This document shows, in pieces, positions 13,451 through 45,740 of a stretch of DNA of 64,000 nucleotides. The notes below the pieces were generated by a model. That model made no database searches and was not told the origin of the DNA. It saw only the letters and a list, made by a program, of their open reading frames with translations. Position numbers and translations under genes: made by a program. The first letter of the stretch is position 1; every line of letters starts with the position of its first letter. The DNA comes from Cristatella mucedo (Eukaryota > Bryozoa > Phylactolaemata > Cristatellidae), in assembly GCA_009760855.2 (NCBI GenBank), contig WPIO01000118.1:656001-720000 (forward strand), written 5' to 3'.

Positions 13451-15197
13451 TTGGGTGGTGTCACGAGTAGCAGCTCGTAGAACCGGTGCCCCCTCCCCCT
13501 AGCCTATTCGGTGCCGACTTGGGTCGTCCACAAGGAAAGGGTCGGTTCTACATCACAGACTGGCTACCAGCTGGGCGTCATGCAAGTGGCAGAGGCTGCC
13601 GTCGGTTCACCCAATGATGCCAGCAGCTGAACGAGTAGTAAATGTCTACCGACCCGTGCGGTGCTACAACAACTCAAGCGGCCACCCGGCTAGACCGTAG
13701 AGAACAAAAGAATGAGCGAACGCGGTTCCGGCTGCCTCGGAGATCGAACTCCTAATCTCCGAATCGGCTACTCAAGAGCGAAATCCCTCACTCACCTCGC
13801 CCGACGGTCGAGACAGCTGCAAACCATGCTGGGAGAGTAAAGGGAGAGGAGGGGTAGTGTCAGATGGCAGAATAACGAGCCAACGCAGTCACTACACACC
13901 AAGCCAGGCTCGTGGACCTCACACAACGCGAATGTGCTCGCCTATGCTTGCTTACTTGTCACTGGATATGTGTTGGAGCCAGCTTACTGGTGGAAAATTA
14001 GATAAAGCACCGGCCAGGGACAGTCGGTTGCCTGTTAACAACTAGCCAGAGAGCTCACTCGACGACTAATCTAAGCTAACGATAGGACACTAGACTCCCA
14101 TACGATGTTAGCCATGCAGTCATCCTGCTCCCCTGATTCTCTGTCTGCTCGTCGAACGGACCTGCTGTGGCAGCGACTCGCAGGCTATCCAAATGCGGCT
14201 TAGCCTGTCGAGCGGGTCACATCGATTTATTAGTAAGAATGGCACACCAGCTTAAACAGTAGTTGGCATAGTCCCAAGGTTCCAACAGATCGTGGTGACT
14301 TCACATTCTCTACAGTTAATGTGCAAATAATAACATGATTAGAATATTTTTGGGAGGCAAAGAAGCTGACTAAAAGGGAATAGTAAACCTTTTAACATCC
14401 TACAAAATTTAGCAATGACAGTTGCCCAAACCAACCACTCCCCAATATTCTGCTGCCTGCCAAACAAACGAATTTGCTCTGGGTATGTTAAAACGTACAA
14501 ACTAAACGTGATGCAATTCGCAGCCGCTGGCTCCTTTGCTGGTCAGCATCTACAAAGGTCGCCAGCATTTCTTGGCTGTGCAGCATGAGATGATTCGGCC
14601 TCTGCTGTAGATGAAGGAAAAGGGCCTAGGACAAGTGGCAGTGACTCGGTGACATATTTCCATGCTGACTCATCGTAGTGTTCATATATTTCTGAAAAGT
14701 AGTGCCCAATATGCTAGTTAACAACAGGGCTTTTCGGCGGTGTGCCTGGGCTAGACAGTACCGCAGAACCACGATAGGCCAGCTCTGCTCGAACCAGTGT
14801 GGTGCAACGGCTGCGGTTAAATGGTGTAACCAAAGCAGCTGTGGCAGAAGCATCGTCCTTGAGGAGGCCTCCGAACGAAACCTGGCATCTGCCCAAAGCC
14901 TCGTAACGGATGCCATACTCCAAGTGATACGACAGCAGCTGCTGATGCACCTCCTAGTGCTTCCCTTAGCATACAGAAACCAAAAAAGCAAGAGCAGCAG
15001 GAAATGGCATCGCGGCCGGGGCTAGCTGGTCTTCGGCTGCATTTTCCGACCTCCTGTTTTTTTCACGCGAGCCGCAGAAACAGAGGAAGAAGCATCAAGA
15101 ATGCTAGAATCAGGTGCAATCCAAGTGAAGCAGGCCGTCGGCAGATGCTGCGACAGCCGCATGGCGCAAGCCAGAAGCCCCAGCGCCCAATGCAGCC
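13451..15197. other. 3' flank and probable 3' UTR of Rab11
   Basis: 14226-15197 is the likely Rab11 3' UTR. 13690-13800 has a weak tRNA-like inverted B box (GAGTTCGATCTC). Otherwise unassigned. Confidence 0.4.
14226..14231 (-). promoter_or_regulatory. candidate Rab11 polyadenylation signal
   Basis: AATAAA on the minus strand about 970 nt downstream of the Rab11 stop. I see no closer AATAAA. A 3' UTR of about 1 kb is plausible, but only transcript data would settle it. Confidence 0.35.
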
Positions 15198-34885
<19,688 letters not shown>

Positions 34886-35352
34886 TTTGGGCCGCAGTTG
34901 ATTACTTCCGCAGGTACAGCGATGCAGCTCGCTCGTTCATCCCAACATCCCAGCTCTAGACATCCTAAACCTAAAATTTGTAAAATAATTTAAATATATT
35001 TACAAAAATGTCATATAAGTTTGAATTTCTAGCTTTATTTCATACTTTTTAACAACTAAGCATTTCAGTATTCGTGTCCATTTCCGGCGACGCCCCTACG
35101 CGTCATCTCTATGGGAGCGCTAGCCCACCCATCCGGTTTGACCCGCCCGCTGACGATCTACGTTCACCCGCCGACTAAAACCATCTGCGGCGTAGCCTAG
35201 GTTGCGGAAACACGCAAATACTTCACTAAAATATTCATAATTTTTCCGAATATGTAGAAAATCAGCTTTGAGAGAGTCAGACTCCAAAGCTTAAAAGAAA
35301 TTGAGAAAGAGCCCAATCGGCTGTTCATATAGAAGCAGCATAGAGGATGCTG
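34886..35352 (-). promoter_or_regulatory. Rab11 proximal promoter region
   Basis: The 467 bp between the Rab11 start and the nearest upstream LINE. No TATA box near the start; an ETS-type core at 34904; CpG-containing GGCGTCGCCGG-like sequence near 35090. The transcription start is not determinable here. Confidence 0.45.
34904..34911 (-). promoter_or_regulatory. GCGGAAGT ETS-type site upstream of Rab11 ATG
   Basis: GCGGAAGT begins its core 19 bases upstream of the Rab11 start codon. CGGAAGT is the ETS/GABP core common at TATA-less housekeeping promoters. The same octamer occurs 22 bases upstream of the gene 2 start, which suggests a shared ancestral promoter or leader. Confidence 0.45.
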
Positions 35353-36153
35353 TAATAATAATAATATTGCACTTGATAAAGCGCCCTCAGAGAACTTAAT
35401 CTCTTTCTAGGCGCTTTACATTTGCTGCAAATTGATACGCAATAGAATAGTAAGTAAAATCATGCTTGAAAAACAAACAAAATGAATAACATGGTTAGGG
35501 GTTACATGCACTGGGTCAGCATGCAAATGTGGTTAGTGGCAGCATGAACAGTGTCAGCACGCATAAGCACATCGAGGACGAATCACAAGGACCCACTAAA
35601 TGCTGTCCTAAATAGGTATGTTTTTAAGTTTCTTTTAAATGTGGTCAGGTCAGGGGATGTTCTGACGCAGGTCGGGAGGGAGTTCCAGGCTGTGGGAGCA
35701 TACGAGCTAAATGCACGGTCTCCAAAGGATTTAAGGTTTGTACGAGGTATTTCTAGACTGTTGGATTCCGAAAAGCGAGTGGTACGATGCTTTGCCTGAT
35801 GGGGTAGTATATCTGAAAGATAGGCTGGAGCCATAGAATGAAGAGACCTAAAAGTGAGCGACAAAACCTTGAAGTCAATCCGTTGCTTGACTGGTAACCA
35901 GTGCAGGTCGGCGAGAAGTGGAGTAATGTGGCAACTGCGACGCTCACGACAGACAAGCCTAGCTGCAGAGTTTTGCACCAGCTGCAATCGCCTGATCGCA
36001 CATGCTGGTAGGCCAGTAAGCAGTGAGTTGCAGAAGTCGAGACGAGATGTCACGAATGCATGGACCAACTTGGACGTGGTATCCTTATCTAAACAAGCCC
36101 TAATTTTAGCAATGTTATGAAGCTGAAAATAGGCTGATTTGACTGTAGAGCCA
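35353..36153 (-). mobile_element. LINE-A 3' fragment
   Basis: Inverted copy with an uninterrupted 161-codon frame (35583-36068) for the C-terminal domain (AHAFVTSRLDFCNSL is preceded by MV here). It lies about 470 bp upstream of the Rab11 start, which limits the proximal promoter. Confidence 0.88.
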
Positions 36154-36649
36154 AGTGCAAATCTAAGGTTCTGGCAGAAAGAGCTTCACCAAATTAGCGA
36201 GTGAGTGTTAAGACTTCCAGCGTAATTGAAATTCATTAACTCGTGTAATGAGCCATCTGTCCCCTGATTTGATTACTGTGGTGATAGGAGAACGACGGTC
36301 CCTCTAGCTACGATTGCCAAAACCTAATTTATGAGGCGCTTCTGCAATGCTATCGCTAACGCGTCAACAGTGAAATGGTATTAAGATTAATGCAAAGCCT
36401 GCTAGTTATTTTAATTGGATATGTTTATACCTCAATCACTAATCTGTTAATCTAGAAACCTTAACACCCTTGACGTCGATGCAATCCCGAAAAAAGTATC
36501 TTCCTCGCCCCTTCTGCTCAATCCTGCATGTGAACTGCTCATTGATGAAATGCTACAACACGACACTAGTTAGGATGAGGTTTTTCCTTTGCCAATGTAT
36601 TTCGTATGTCCTCTTTCAAATTGCCTTTGGATCAGCGCAGATATTAAAC

Positions 36650-36794
36650 TAGCTAGGACGGTCCAGCGGTCAAGGTGCTCGCCCGACTAAGGTCTGGCTG
36701 GGGTCGTGGGCTCGAGCCCTGAGGCATATGTGAAGCACCTGAATAGAGATTTAGTTCTCTTGGGGCGCTACACAAATGAAATGAATTATTATAG
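36650..36794 (+). mobile_element. SINE-1
   Basis: Full body (GACGGTCCAGCGGTCAAGG, GGGCTCGAGCCCTGAGGC) and tail. In the intergenic region between the two Rab genes. Confidence 0.85.
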
Positions 36795-37584
36795 GACCAC
36801 TATGTGCAAGCTGAAGGGGGTAGGTCCGCCAGTTGTCCTTAGAAAGCATACTTTTTGACCAGGACTGACTATCCATCGGCTAGCATGGGTAGAGCTATTT
36901 TAGGTAGTACAGGCCTATCCTTGTAAGCACAAGTTTTGCTTTTATAAAATAAATCCTAGTGGAATCCTCGATTCACAGTCCCAAAATGCTTATTTTCACC
37001 TTGAACTATTTCCATAACCACTCCAAAGCTAGTGTTGTGTGTGTCTGTGTCTGCTGCTGCTGTAATTAGCTCAGCTTCTGGCCACTAATGCATACCCCAC
37101 CTGCGACCGGTGGTTGGGCAGTTGACTCGGGCAGCGTCCAGCCTTTGAAGTAGGGAATGTCGCTCGCCTCAGTTGCATCTCCCCTACTGCCGCGATTCAG
37201 CCAGCTCGCACATATGTACGTGTGAGAGCGATCAATAGATAGTCTCTTTCACCGCTCATGTCCGCGCATGTGTCTCCGTGATACTCCACACAAGATCTGC
37301 CGCCACCAGAGTCACAGTAACGCAACTCCAGCAACTAAGCTAGTCATTTTTTTGGAAATCTTGCAGATCTTTTCTCTAGCTTCTTTGACACCAAGATCGA
37401 AACGTCCATCCCTGTGGTAGCATATCCACTGTACTCCTCAACCTCCTTTTTCCAGTTATAGCGAAGCTTCAACTTTCGAGCCTGCCACTGGCTGCCATCT
37501 CATTTCGATGCTAATCTCTCTCAATGCGAAATGATTAATAGCCGCCTAGACTCTGCCACTCCTGCAATTATTCCTTTGAGCTGC

Positions 37585-38140
37585 ATAGCTTCTCGCCGAC
37601 CTGCACTGGCTTCCAGCCACGCAACGCACCGACTTCAAAGTTGCGTCGCTCACTTTTAGGTCCCTTCATTCTTTGGCTCCAGCCTGCCTATCGGATTTAC
37701 TGCCCACCAAGCTAAGCATCGTACCACTCTTTTTACGAAGTTTAAGTGTTAATCTATACCTCGTACAAACTTCAAATCCTTTGGAGACCGTGTCTTTAGT
37801 TCGTATGCTCCCAAAACCTGGAACTCACTTCTAACTTGCGTCACGATATCCCCTGACTTGACCACATTTAAAAAAAAACTAAAAAATCATATATTTATCA
37901 CAGCATTTAGTTGGTCCCTTTGATTCGTCCTCTACGTGCCTATGCGTGCTGAACTGTGCATGCTGCCACTAACCAAACTTGCATGCTGACCCTGTCCATG
38001 TCACTTTTAATCGTTTTATTCTTGTTGTTTGTCGAGCGTGCTACCATTGACCATCCTATCATGCTTCCTCTGCAGCAAATGTAATGAGAGATTGAGTCCT
38101 CTGAGGGCGCTTTATTAAGTGTGTTATTATTATTATTATA
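37585..38140 (+). mobile_element. LINE-A 3' fragment
   Basis: From LHWLPATQRTDFK-like sequence to the 3' UTR and tail. Frames are broken. Confidence 0.8.
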
Positions 38141-38371
38141 GCTATGTTGCTTCCCTTCAAAATTACCAAGATAAGTATCTCCTTAGCCTTCCATCTTTCA
38201 ATAGGGCTGTTATTAGGTCACTCGTTAAGTAGTCAACACCCGACCAGGATAAATTCGGCAAATCTTCGCCCAGTATCCCATTACCGATCCTACCGAAGAG
38301 CGACTGGTAGCAGAGCAAGCTAAACTCTTCTAACAACACGTCAAACTTTGTAAGTACGCCCCAATCAAGTG

Positions 38372-39075
38372 TTATAGCTAATCACTCAACAGAATTGGCG
38401 TATTTTCACATGTTTGATAGCTTTCTCAGGGACGCATACTTAGATGGAGTCTACTTGTTTTGCTGCATCTTTCGGCAGCGTTTGCTATCATTGATCACCA
38501 TGCCCCTCTTGAGCTGCCGTCGTCTCTCTTGTGTACCGCTGGCAATGTATTGCAATGTTTTAGGTCAAACCTCAGTGAAAGATTTCAGATCAAAGACTTC
38601 ACTAGGCAACTCTTATTAGAGGGGCCTTTGAAGAAAGGGTACCCCTTGTAATTTATGCTCATCGCCAAGAGCAATCTGGGCTTCATTTTCCTCCTGATGA
38701 TGCACAGCTGTACCTCTGGTCTGGTCCCTTCCTGACTTCAAGCATCTCCGATTCTCTAAGGTCCCTGCAGAACGCATTCCTGACGTACGCACTTGGATAG
38801 CAGAAAAACGTTTTAAAATTAGATGAAGATTAAGTCAGCTCATGTTTAGGGAAAACTTAGTCCTACTTAAAGATGGGAAAGCCTAACCCTCAAATAGTCT
38901 CGGCCAGAACATTCTGCGGCATCTTGCTGCAATCTTGATGTCCTATTCCAAAGCGACCTTTCATTAAATAACCACATCCCTTCCGAAGTTAAGTCTGCCT
39001 ACTTTCAGCTAGATAGCAGTGCAGAAATTTGGGCATGCAGCCAATCTGGTCCATGCATTTTCGATGTCCCCTCTA
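38372..39075 (+). mobile_element. LINE-A internal fragment, old
   Basis: Degenerate reverse transcriptase including a LSAAFAIIDHHAPLE-like block and Q-LYL after the catalytic site. Many frameshifts and no 3' tail. Confidence 0.65.
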
Positions 39076-39079
39076 GCTG

Positions 39080-40318
39080 TTAATAATAACAATAATTATA
39101 ATAATGCACTTGATAAAGCATCCTCAGAGAACACAATCTCTTTCTAGGTGCTTTGCATTTGCTGCAAAGGGAAACACGATTGAATGGTGAGTAATATCAT
39201 GCTTGATAAACAACATGAATAACATGGTTAAGGGGACCATGCACTGAGTCAGCATGCAAATGTGGTTAGTGGCAGCATGCACAGTGTCAGCAAGCATAAA
39301 CACATGAAGGACGAATCATAGGGACCCACTAAATGCTGTCCTAAATTGGTGTTTTTAAATTCTTTTTAAATGTGGTCAAGTCAAGGGATGTTCTGACGCA
39401 AGTTAGGAGGGAGTTCCAGGCTTTGGGGGCATGCGAACTAAATGCACGGTCTCCAAAGGATTTGAGGTTCGTAAGAGGTATGGGTAAACGATTAGATTCC
39501 GAAAAGCGGGTGGTACGATGCTTGGCCTGGTGGGGGAGTAGATCTGATAGGTAGGCTGGAGCCAAAAAATGAAGGAACCTAAAAGTGAGCGACAAAACCT
39601 TGATGTCGATGCGTTGCTTGAGTGGGAGCCAGTGCAGATTGCCGAGAAGTGGCGTGATGTGGCAACTGCGACGCTCACAACAGGCAAGCCTAGCTGCAGA
39701 GTTTTCCACCAGCTGCAAGCGCCAGATTGCACAGCCCGGAAGGCCTGCAAGCAGTGAGTTACAGAAGTCGAGACGGGATGTCACAAATGCATGGACCAGC
39801 ATAGATGTGGCATCCCTGTCTAAACAATCCCAAATTTTAGCAATACTATGTAGCCGAAAGTAGGCAGAATTGACTTTTGGAACATGACACCAAGATTTCA
39901 TGCAGATTCAACAGGAGATATGCTGGCAAAGACAATTTCGAGCGTTAGCGTTTCAAATTTCTGAATCACCCTTCGTTTGCCCATAACTAGTAAGTTGGTT
40001 TTATCATCATTCAACTTAAGAAAATTTGCTGCCATCCATGTGCAGATGCCATCAATACATGCAGCAAGGGAGTTGAGAGAACTCGACGTGCTGGAGGGAT
40101 GAGGGATCAAAGCAAAGGTACAGCTGAGAGTCATCCGCATGGAGGTGAAAGCCTAGATTGTGCTTGGCAATCATATCAGCAAAAGGGAGAGCATAGACCG
40201 TGAAAAGAACCGGATCTAGCACGGAGCCCTGAGGTACCCCATATTTCAGAGGTACCTCGGATGGTCTTTGTCCATTCACGTCAACTTTACTCACTACCTT
40301 TCCGCCTGAGCAGTAAGA
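39080..40318 (-). mobile_element. LINE-A 3' half
   Basis: Inverted copy from KVDVNGQRPSEVPLKYGVPQ through HADDSQLYLCF to the 3' tail at 39080-39160. It keeps the Asp-Asp catalytic pair that the 55 kb copy has lost. Frames are broken at about 39.9 kb and between 40.05 and 40.14 kb. Confidence 0.88.
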
Positions 40319-40321
40319 CAC

Positions 40322-40868
40322 TTGACGTTGGTGCAAAACCCAACCGCTAGACTTTCTGGTCTAAAGCGTCGAAACTGCCTAATTATATCTTCTCACCTAC
40401 CCGACTGGCTTTTCATCAAGCAACGCATCGACTTCAATCACTTGTTGTCACTCACTTTCAGGCCTCTCCATTCTCATACTATGGTCAAGATATTCCAACT
40501 ACTTCCAGATTATGTTTAATAATGTTCCGCTGGCTCTTCTGACGCATGTCGTTCACCTGTGCCTCTAACCAACTTCGAATCTCGTGGAGACCATGCCTCT
40601 AATTTGTACGGTCCCAAAGCTTGGAACTCGCTCAAATCAACTGATATCGCGATATCACCTGAATTGATGGCATTAAAAAGGCGAATGGTCCACCTGCTCC
40701 GGGCAATTGCACCGACCGTGTGAGTTGCCATTTGTGTGCATGTGCGTGCTAACATTTTGTATGTGATCAATTATCAATCAACCAATTCGCACGACTCTTT
40801 CCCGGCATGTGCAAAGTACCTAGAAAGAAATTTAGTTCTCATGCGGCGCTATGTAAGTGTATTATTAT
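40322..40868 (+). mobile_element. LINE-A-related 3' fragment
   Basis: Begins at a QNPTARLSG-like codon block and runs to a diverged hairpin tail and ATTATTATT. It sits head to head with the preceding inverted copy. Confidence 0.7.
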
Positions 40869-42244
40869 TAGGAGTAATTCTTAGGAAATAAATACGCGGT
40901 GCTAGGATGAGTGCTTTTAAGTAGGCATTGGCATTTTCTTTCGGGCGGGGCTGTTTATCATGCTCTGCATCTCTAGGAGAGATTACCGTTGGCAGGCCTC
41001 CATGCACTTTACATCGAGGCTCGGCTATTTTGTCCCACCTGGTCCACCAAGCAACTTGATCTGTTATCGGGAAAGCGTCGATCGAAATGGTGCTCTTTAT
41101 GCACGCATGTTGCCATTTCATAGCCATAACTCAATGGAGAAGTAGCATATACTTTTACATCTGCAGAGCTACGGTCACTCCTAACTGCACTGTCATCACT
41201 GCAAAATACAGGGATAATATAATTTTATAAACTGCAGAAGTTGTCTACAGATAAAATAGAAGAAGGCACCCTCAAAACAAGCCGTCTCTACAGTATGCTT
41301 CCAGAGTACGCTGGATTTTCTGTTACTACTAGTATCTGCAGCTGAAATCTTCCGCTTCGGTAAAAACATTGCAATTAAATGTGATGTACATTGCTTTTGA
41401 ATGTGGATAATTGATAAATTCTCTTTCGTCTTTTGCTAATTGTAAAATTCGGAAATCCTATCGTACCTTATAACTCATCAACGATAATTATTTCTATTGA
41501 CCAAAATAAAACATCCCGTTCTGCTTTTTAATTAAGCTAAAAAAACTTTGGAAAATTGCTCTTTTACCCCTTAATAATTCTCCAGGATTGACTTAGCGCC
41601 AATTTAAAATAAAGAAGCTCTCATTTTCCCTGCCGATTCATCCGAGTTCGGTCATGCTAATTTTTCTATTTTTGTGCAAGATACTAATTGCGAAATCCCA
41701 GGGTAAAATACTCTTGGATTAAAAGTTGTTTAATTAGGACACCATGATAGACCCCAAATTAGTAATTCTGAAAGAGGACAAGCTTTCAATCACTGAGCCT
41801 TACTGTCCCTGAGCAAACGAAGTAACCTATCACTAAGCTATATTCCATATGATAATTAATTAGTGCAAGACATATCTACTACCTTTAGAAACCGATTTGA
41901 AAGTGATAAGTTTCTGAAAGTGTTGGTTTTTGTCTTAAATTCAGGTTCGGAAAAAATGTACTTAAGTTCCTTTTCTTAGATTTGCATAATCCAGTGCATG
42001 TTACTAGCTAGAGATTGTACTAACAGCTGGCCACATGTGTCTTTATGCTTGCTTTAGCAAGCTGGCTTAAGCATGATATTTATTTGCTTTTGCATCCTAG
42101 AAACCGTGCAACTCACTTATTAAATTAGTGACTCTCGCTTGTCGCTATTTTTGAAACTTTGATCGCGATTAAGCTCGCTTAGGATGCTATGCAAATGAAC
42201 TGATATTATTAATATCTGTATTAGGAATAACATTTCAGGAAAAT
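40869..42244. other. AT-rich unassigned intergenic sequence
   Basis: 41,200-42,000 is AT-rich with no repeat or coding signal recognised. Confidence 0.45.
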
Positions 42245-42880
42245 TTCAACCGGAGTTCAAGCGGCTGTGCTCAACTGAAACTGCTCTCCTCAGTATAACA
42301 AATGATTTCCTATGCAGATACGCTGACGGGAATATCACTGCCCTAGAACTTATACCCTAGATCTTTCAGCTGCCTTTGACACTGCTAATCACGATATTCT
42401 ACTTGAATGATTGAGAACAACAATCGGTCTGGAAGACTGGGGCACTGGCGTGGTTCATATCGGACTTTTACGATCTTGTTCAATCCGTCTCATGCCGGTA
42501 GTTCGTATGCTTCCAAAGCGTTGAACTCAATCCTGACTGACGTCACTGCATTCCCTGGCTTGGCATTTAAAAAGAAGCTATAAACGCATCTGTTTGTCAC
42601 AGAATTTAGTGGATCCTTCTGCTACGTCCTTTTGTGCTTATGCGTGCTAACACTTTGAATCCGGCCACTAACCATATGTTGACCCTGTGTATCGCCTCAA
42701 AGCATGTTACGTATTTTGTACATGTACATTATGTACATTATTTTTGTACGATATTATGTATTTGTACATTGAGCATGCTTTGGGCAACCATTCAATCATG
42801 TTTCCTTTACAGCCTATGTAAAGTGCTTAGAAAGAGATTAAGTTTTCTGGTGGTGCAATACAACTGTATTAATTATTAAT
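42245..42880 (+). mobile_element. LINE-A-related copy with internal deletion
   Basis: An early reverse transcriptase block (STETALLSITNDFL, a LSAAFDTANHDI-like motif) joins abruptly near 42.49 kb to the C-terminal WNSLP-like region and 3' UTR. The catalytic region is deleted. Confidence 0.65.
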
Positions 42881-43690
42881 ATTAACTCTCGCAAGGCTCA
42901 ACGGCCGAGGGTTCAATTCAGCTCAAATACCAAAACCAACTCCCGAGGCTCTGCTGCACTGCGCTATAAGTTTAACACGATAGATAGGCTTTGTGTCAGG
43001 AAACGGATCATCGACGCACCAGTGCGGCGGAAGCCGTCAATGCGTGACAGTTATTTCTATGCGATGCACGGTAGTCGAACGGCAGCGTGCTCAATCGGCC
43101 AGGCTGTGGCTGGCATTCATTGTTGTCGTGTGGGCAAGGCTGCATGAAAGCAGAAGCCAGGAATTAAACATTATGTGGGTGAAGAATTGGATCCGAAGCT
43201 CCGCGGTGCATTCGTAAGGGCCTAATGCGCGTACCCCGACACGTTCACTCCGAAGCTGCGGCCGTAGGCTTTTTCTGCCACGCTCATGCCGCCTCGCGTC
43301 TTGCTCTCCAAACGAGCGAGCGGCGTCACGGAGTACGCGTGCCGAATTTCGGTAAATTCCTACTGAAATTTAGTGAATCGTGAACACGCAAAATGCGGAA
43401 TCCTGGACTAGCTATTAGCACGCACGCAGATTGCTAAGGGTGGCGGCTACTGGCCGTACGCGACGATGCCATCTCGTTGTCCCGCCCCAAACCGGACTCG
43501 CATGCTCCGCCCGGCAAATGAGCGGGCAATTGAGCGCGCTTCGCGTGAGCGCGTGACTCGCCACAGCTTGTGCCTAGTTCTTGGGTGCGACAAAGCTAAA
43601 TTGATGACGAAAGCTGCGCGGGTCATGCGACCCTATTATCGCCGTAGTCGACGCTTTCGGCCAGTCAGCAGCTGCTGACCGGCAAAATGG
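42881..43690. other. CpG-rich intergenic patch
   Basis: 43000-43680 is CpG-rich (GCGAGCGGCGTCACGG and similar). A 70-codon arginine-rich frame at 43466-43678 has no recognisable domain. A possible promoter island between the Rab genes. Confidence 0.4.
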
Positions 43691-43693
43691 AGT

Positions 43694-43822
43694 AGCTAAG
43701 GAATGTAATAGCTAATAAATTTGGATAGAAAAAGCGAATAGCTAATAAATGGCAGAATGGTAACGCGAATAAATAACAGAATGGAAGAAATTATAATTTG
43801 TTATTAGCTATTCCGTTCCTTC
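43694..43822. repeat. imperfect inverted and direct repeat
   Basis: AAGGAATGTAATAGCTAATA near 43.70 kb is inverted as TTATTAGCTATTCCGTTCCT near 43.80 kb. AATAGCTAATAAAT also recurs directly between them. Possibly a MITE end. Confidence 0.65.
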
Positions 43823-43854
43823 GCTTATAGACCGTTGGCGGCAGAAGCTTTTGC

Positions 43855-44345
43855 CCTGCTGGTGTATGAGATTATAACACTCTCCGCAATTCTTATGCAA
43901 AGACATCTACTAGCCTACTGCCGACTGCGACACATCTTTTCCAGCCGCCATGAGTTGTTACTTCCATGCTACGCACTACCTCAACTGCCCTTCTGACTCT
44001 GCTTAGCTTTTCACTTTCTCCGCGTTGCATGAGATAACTTAGTGAGCCGCAATGGCTCACTAGGTAAGGCGGTTGCTGTTCACGATCTCGGCCACGAGGT
44101 CGTGGGTTCGAATCCTGTGGTGGGCGATCCTTTATCGCCGCTGCAAGCGGTGGTGATAGTCGCTAAGGCTCTTCTGTCGCTATACAAAAAGAGGCTCTTA
44201 AATCAGTTTGTATTTATTTAAAGCCTGCTGGCTACCACTCACGTACCGACAGCCGCTATAGAAAACTCTCCTGCACAGCGCTCGCTTGATCTCCGTGGCT
44301 TTATGGAGTAACAGAAGGAGACGTATTGCAGTAAATTACAGCTAT
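43855..44345 (+). mobile_element. LINE-B 3' fragment split by SINE-2
   Basis: 43855-44040 and 44221-44345 are consecutive parts of the LINE-B end (HYLNCP-like codons, then the GGAGTAACAGAAGGAGACGT tail), with a complete SINE-2 between them. Confidence 0.75.
44041..44220 (+). mobile_element. SINE-2, best copy, nested in LINE-B
   Basis: A-box-like TGGCTCACTAGGTAAGGCG and perfect B box GGTTCGAATCC followed by GCTGCAAGCGGTGGTGATAG and CTCTTCTGTCGCTATACAAA. The sequence after the B box does not complete an acceptor stem, so it is not a tRNA gene. Confidence 0.8.
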
Positions 44346-45680
44346 ACAAATGAGGTTGGTGAATCAGCTAACCATTTCATTCTTGCATTGCACAATTGCT
44401 ATGCCATCGCAGAAGCGCAGTAGCTGCGGCTTCTCCCAAGAGGGGGCGCGGCAGTGCAATTTTTGCGATGCGATTTTGTAGCCACCGTGCACTAATAAGA
44501 TTGCGAACCACGTCATCCCGCCTCGGCCTAGCGATAAGATTGGCTCGCACTTCATAAGCAAGATTGTGGGTGCTAATAATACAACAGATGACTCTGCATT
44601 GTGCCCACTGCAAGCCGCGCGAAAGCCACTAAGGTTGCTCTGGCCTATGTGCACGAGGCTGTTGAATCAGCTCACATTCAGCACACATTGTTCACACGAA
44701 AAAGATTGAAAATGAGAAGCAAATGCTGAGGAACAGATGCATTGTTTTTAGCTTTCTTTAGCTCTCTCTTCTATTAGCTCTCTTTTCTTTAGCTTTCTGT
44801 AAAATCTGAATACGTTGCAATGTCGGTTAGTAGCGTGTTTCAGGCTTTGTGTATATAGGAGCTCAGTGCACATTCTCGGAGAGACTTACAGTTGATAGAG
44901 GGCTGCAGCTAAATGACTAGAGTCAGAGGAACATGTCAATGACTTATAATTAGTAGAAAGACAAGGTAGAGCAAGCCAATGAACAAACATCCATCTAAAT
45001 GAATGATGACCGCGAGAAGAGGATTACAAATGCCTAGATGTCATGTCAAGGATACACTGACTAACTTTGCTGTGTGAAAAACTCCCGAATATGTGCAAGC
45101 TGAACACCGACAGATTTGACTCTACTCGATGTAGTCATTTAACGATAGATCAGTTGAAACGGGACATCCCACATTCTGAAAATAAATTATGGGTGAGATG
45201 CTGACTCGTCCAATTTTGCGAATCACTTTTTCAATTTCTGAACGACACAAGCTTTACCCGTAACTGCTAAGTTGGCCTTGTCATTTAATTAATTTAAGAA
45301 AGTTGGCTGTCATTCAGTGGGAATGTCGGCTATGCAATGTGCGACGGTGTTAAGAGAATAGGTGTACGTAAACCACGAAATGCCATAGCAGACTGAGCCG
45401 AATGTCGTTTGAATGGAAAAGAAAGCCCAGATTGAGCGTGGAAATAAATAGCAGGCCGCATTCCTTCTCGACGCACTTACATACAGCACTGGTTCAATTC
45501 GACTGCACGTGCTGAAGTTCGGCGTTCCTCTTACATGCACTCACGAACGATGCTTTATGCTCACATCGTGAAAAAACATACCAGCACGTATATACAAACT
45601 TATGATACTTGTGTACCGGTGCATGCTTGTCTAAAAATGATTCATGCTATCCGGAATAAAAAGTTATTGCCTCTCTTGTA

Positions 45681-45740
45681 GCGAGGTGTAAAGGACTTTA
45701 ATAGAGATTTGTTTCTCTTTGAGCGCGACACAAGAGACGC
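45681..45740 (+). mobile_element. SINE-1 or LINE-A tail remnant
   Basis: GTGTAAAGGACTTTAATAGA and TTTCTCTTTGAGCGCGACAC resemble the common tail; no body upstream. Confidence 0.4.

Noticed and set aside
39080-40868. The 39.1-40.9 kb LINE pair as a twin-priming inversion
   Set aside because: Both segments carry their own 3' tail, so they are two separate insertions head to head.
44041-44125. tRNA gene
   Set aside because: A and B boxes are good, but no acceptor stem closes and the body continues into a repeat seen at four other places.
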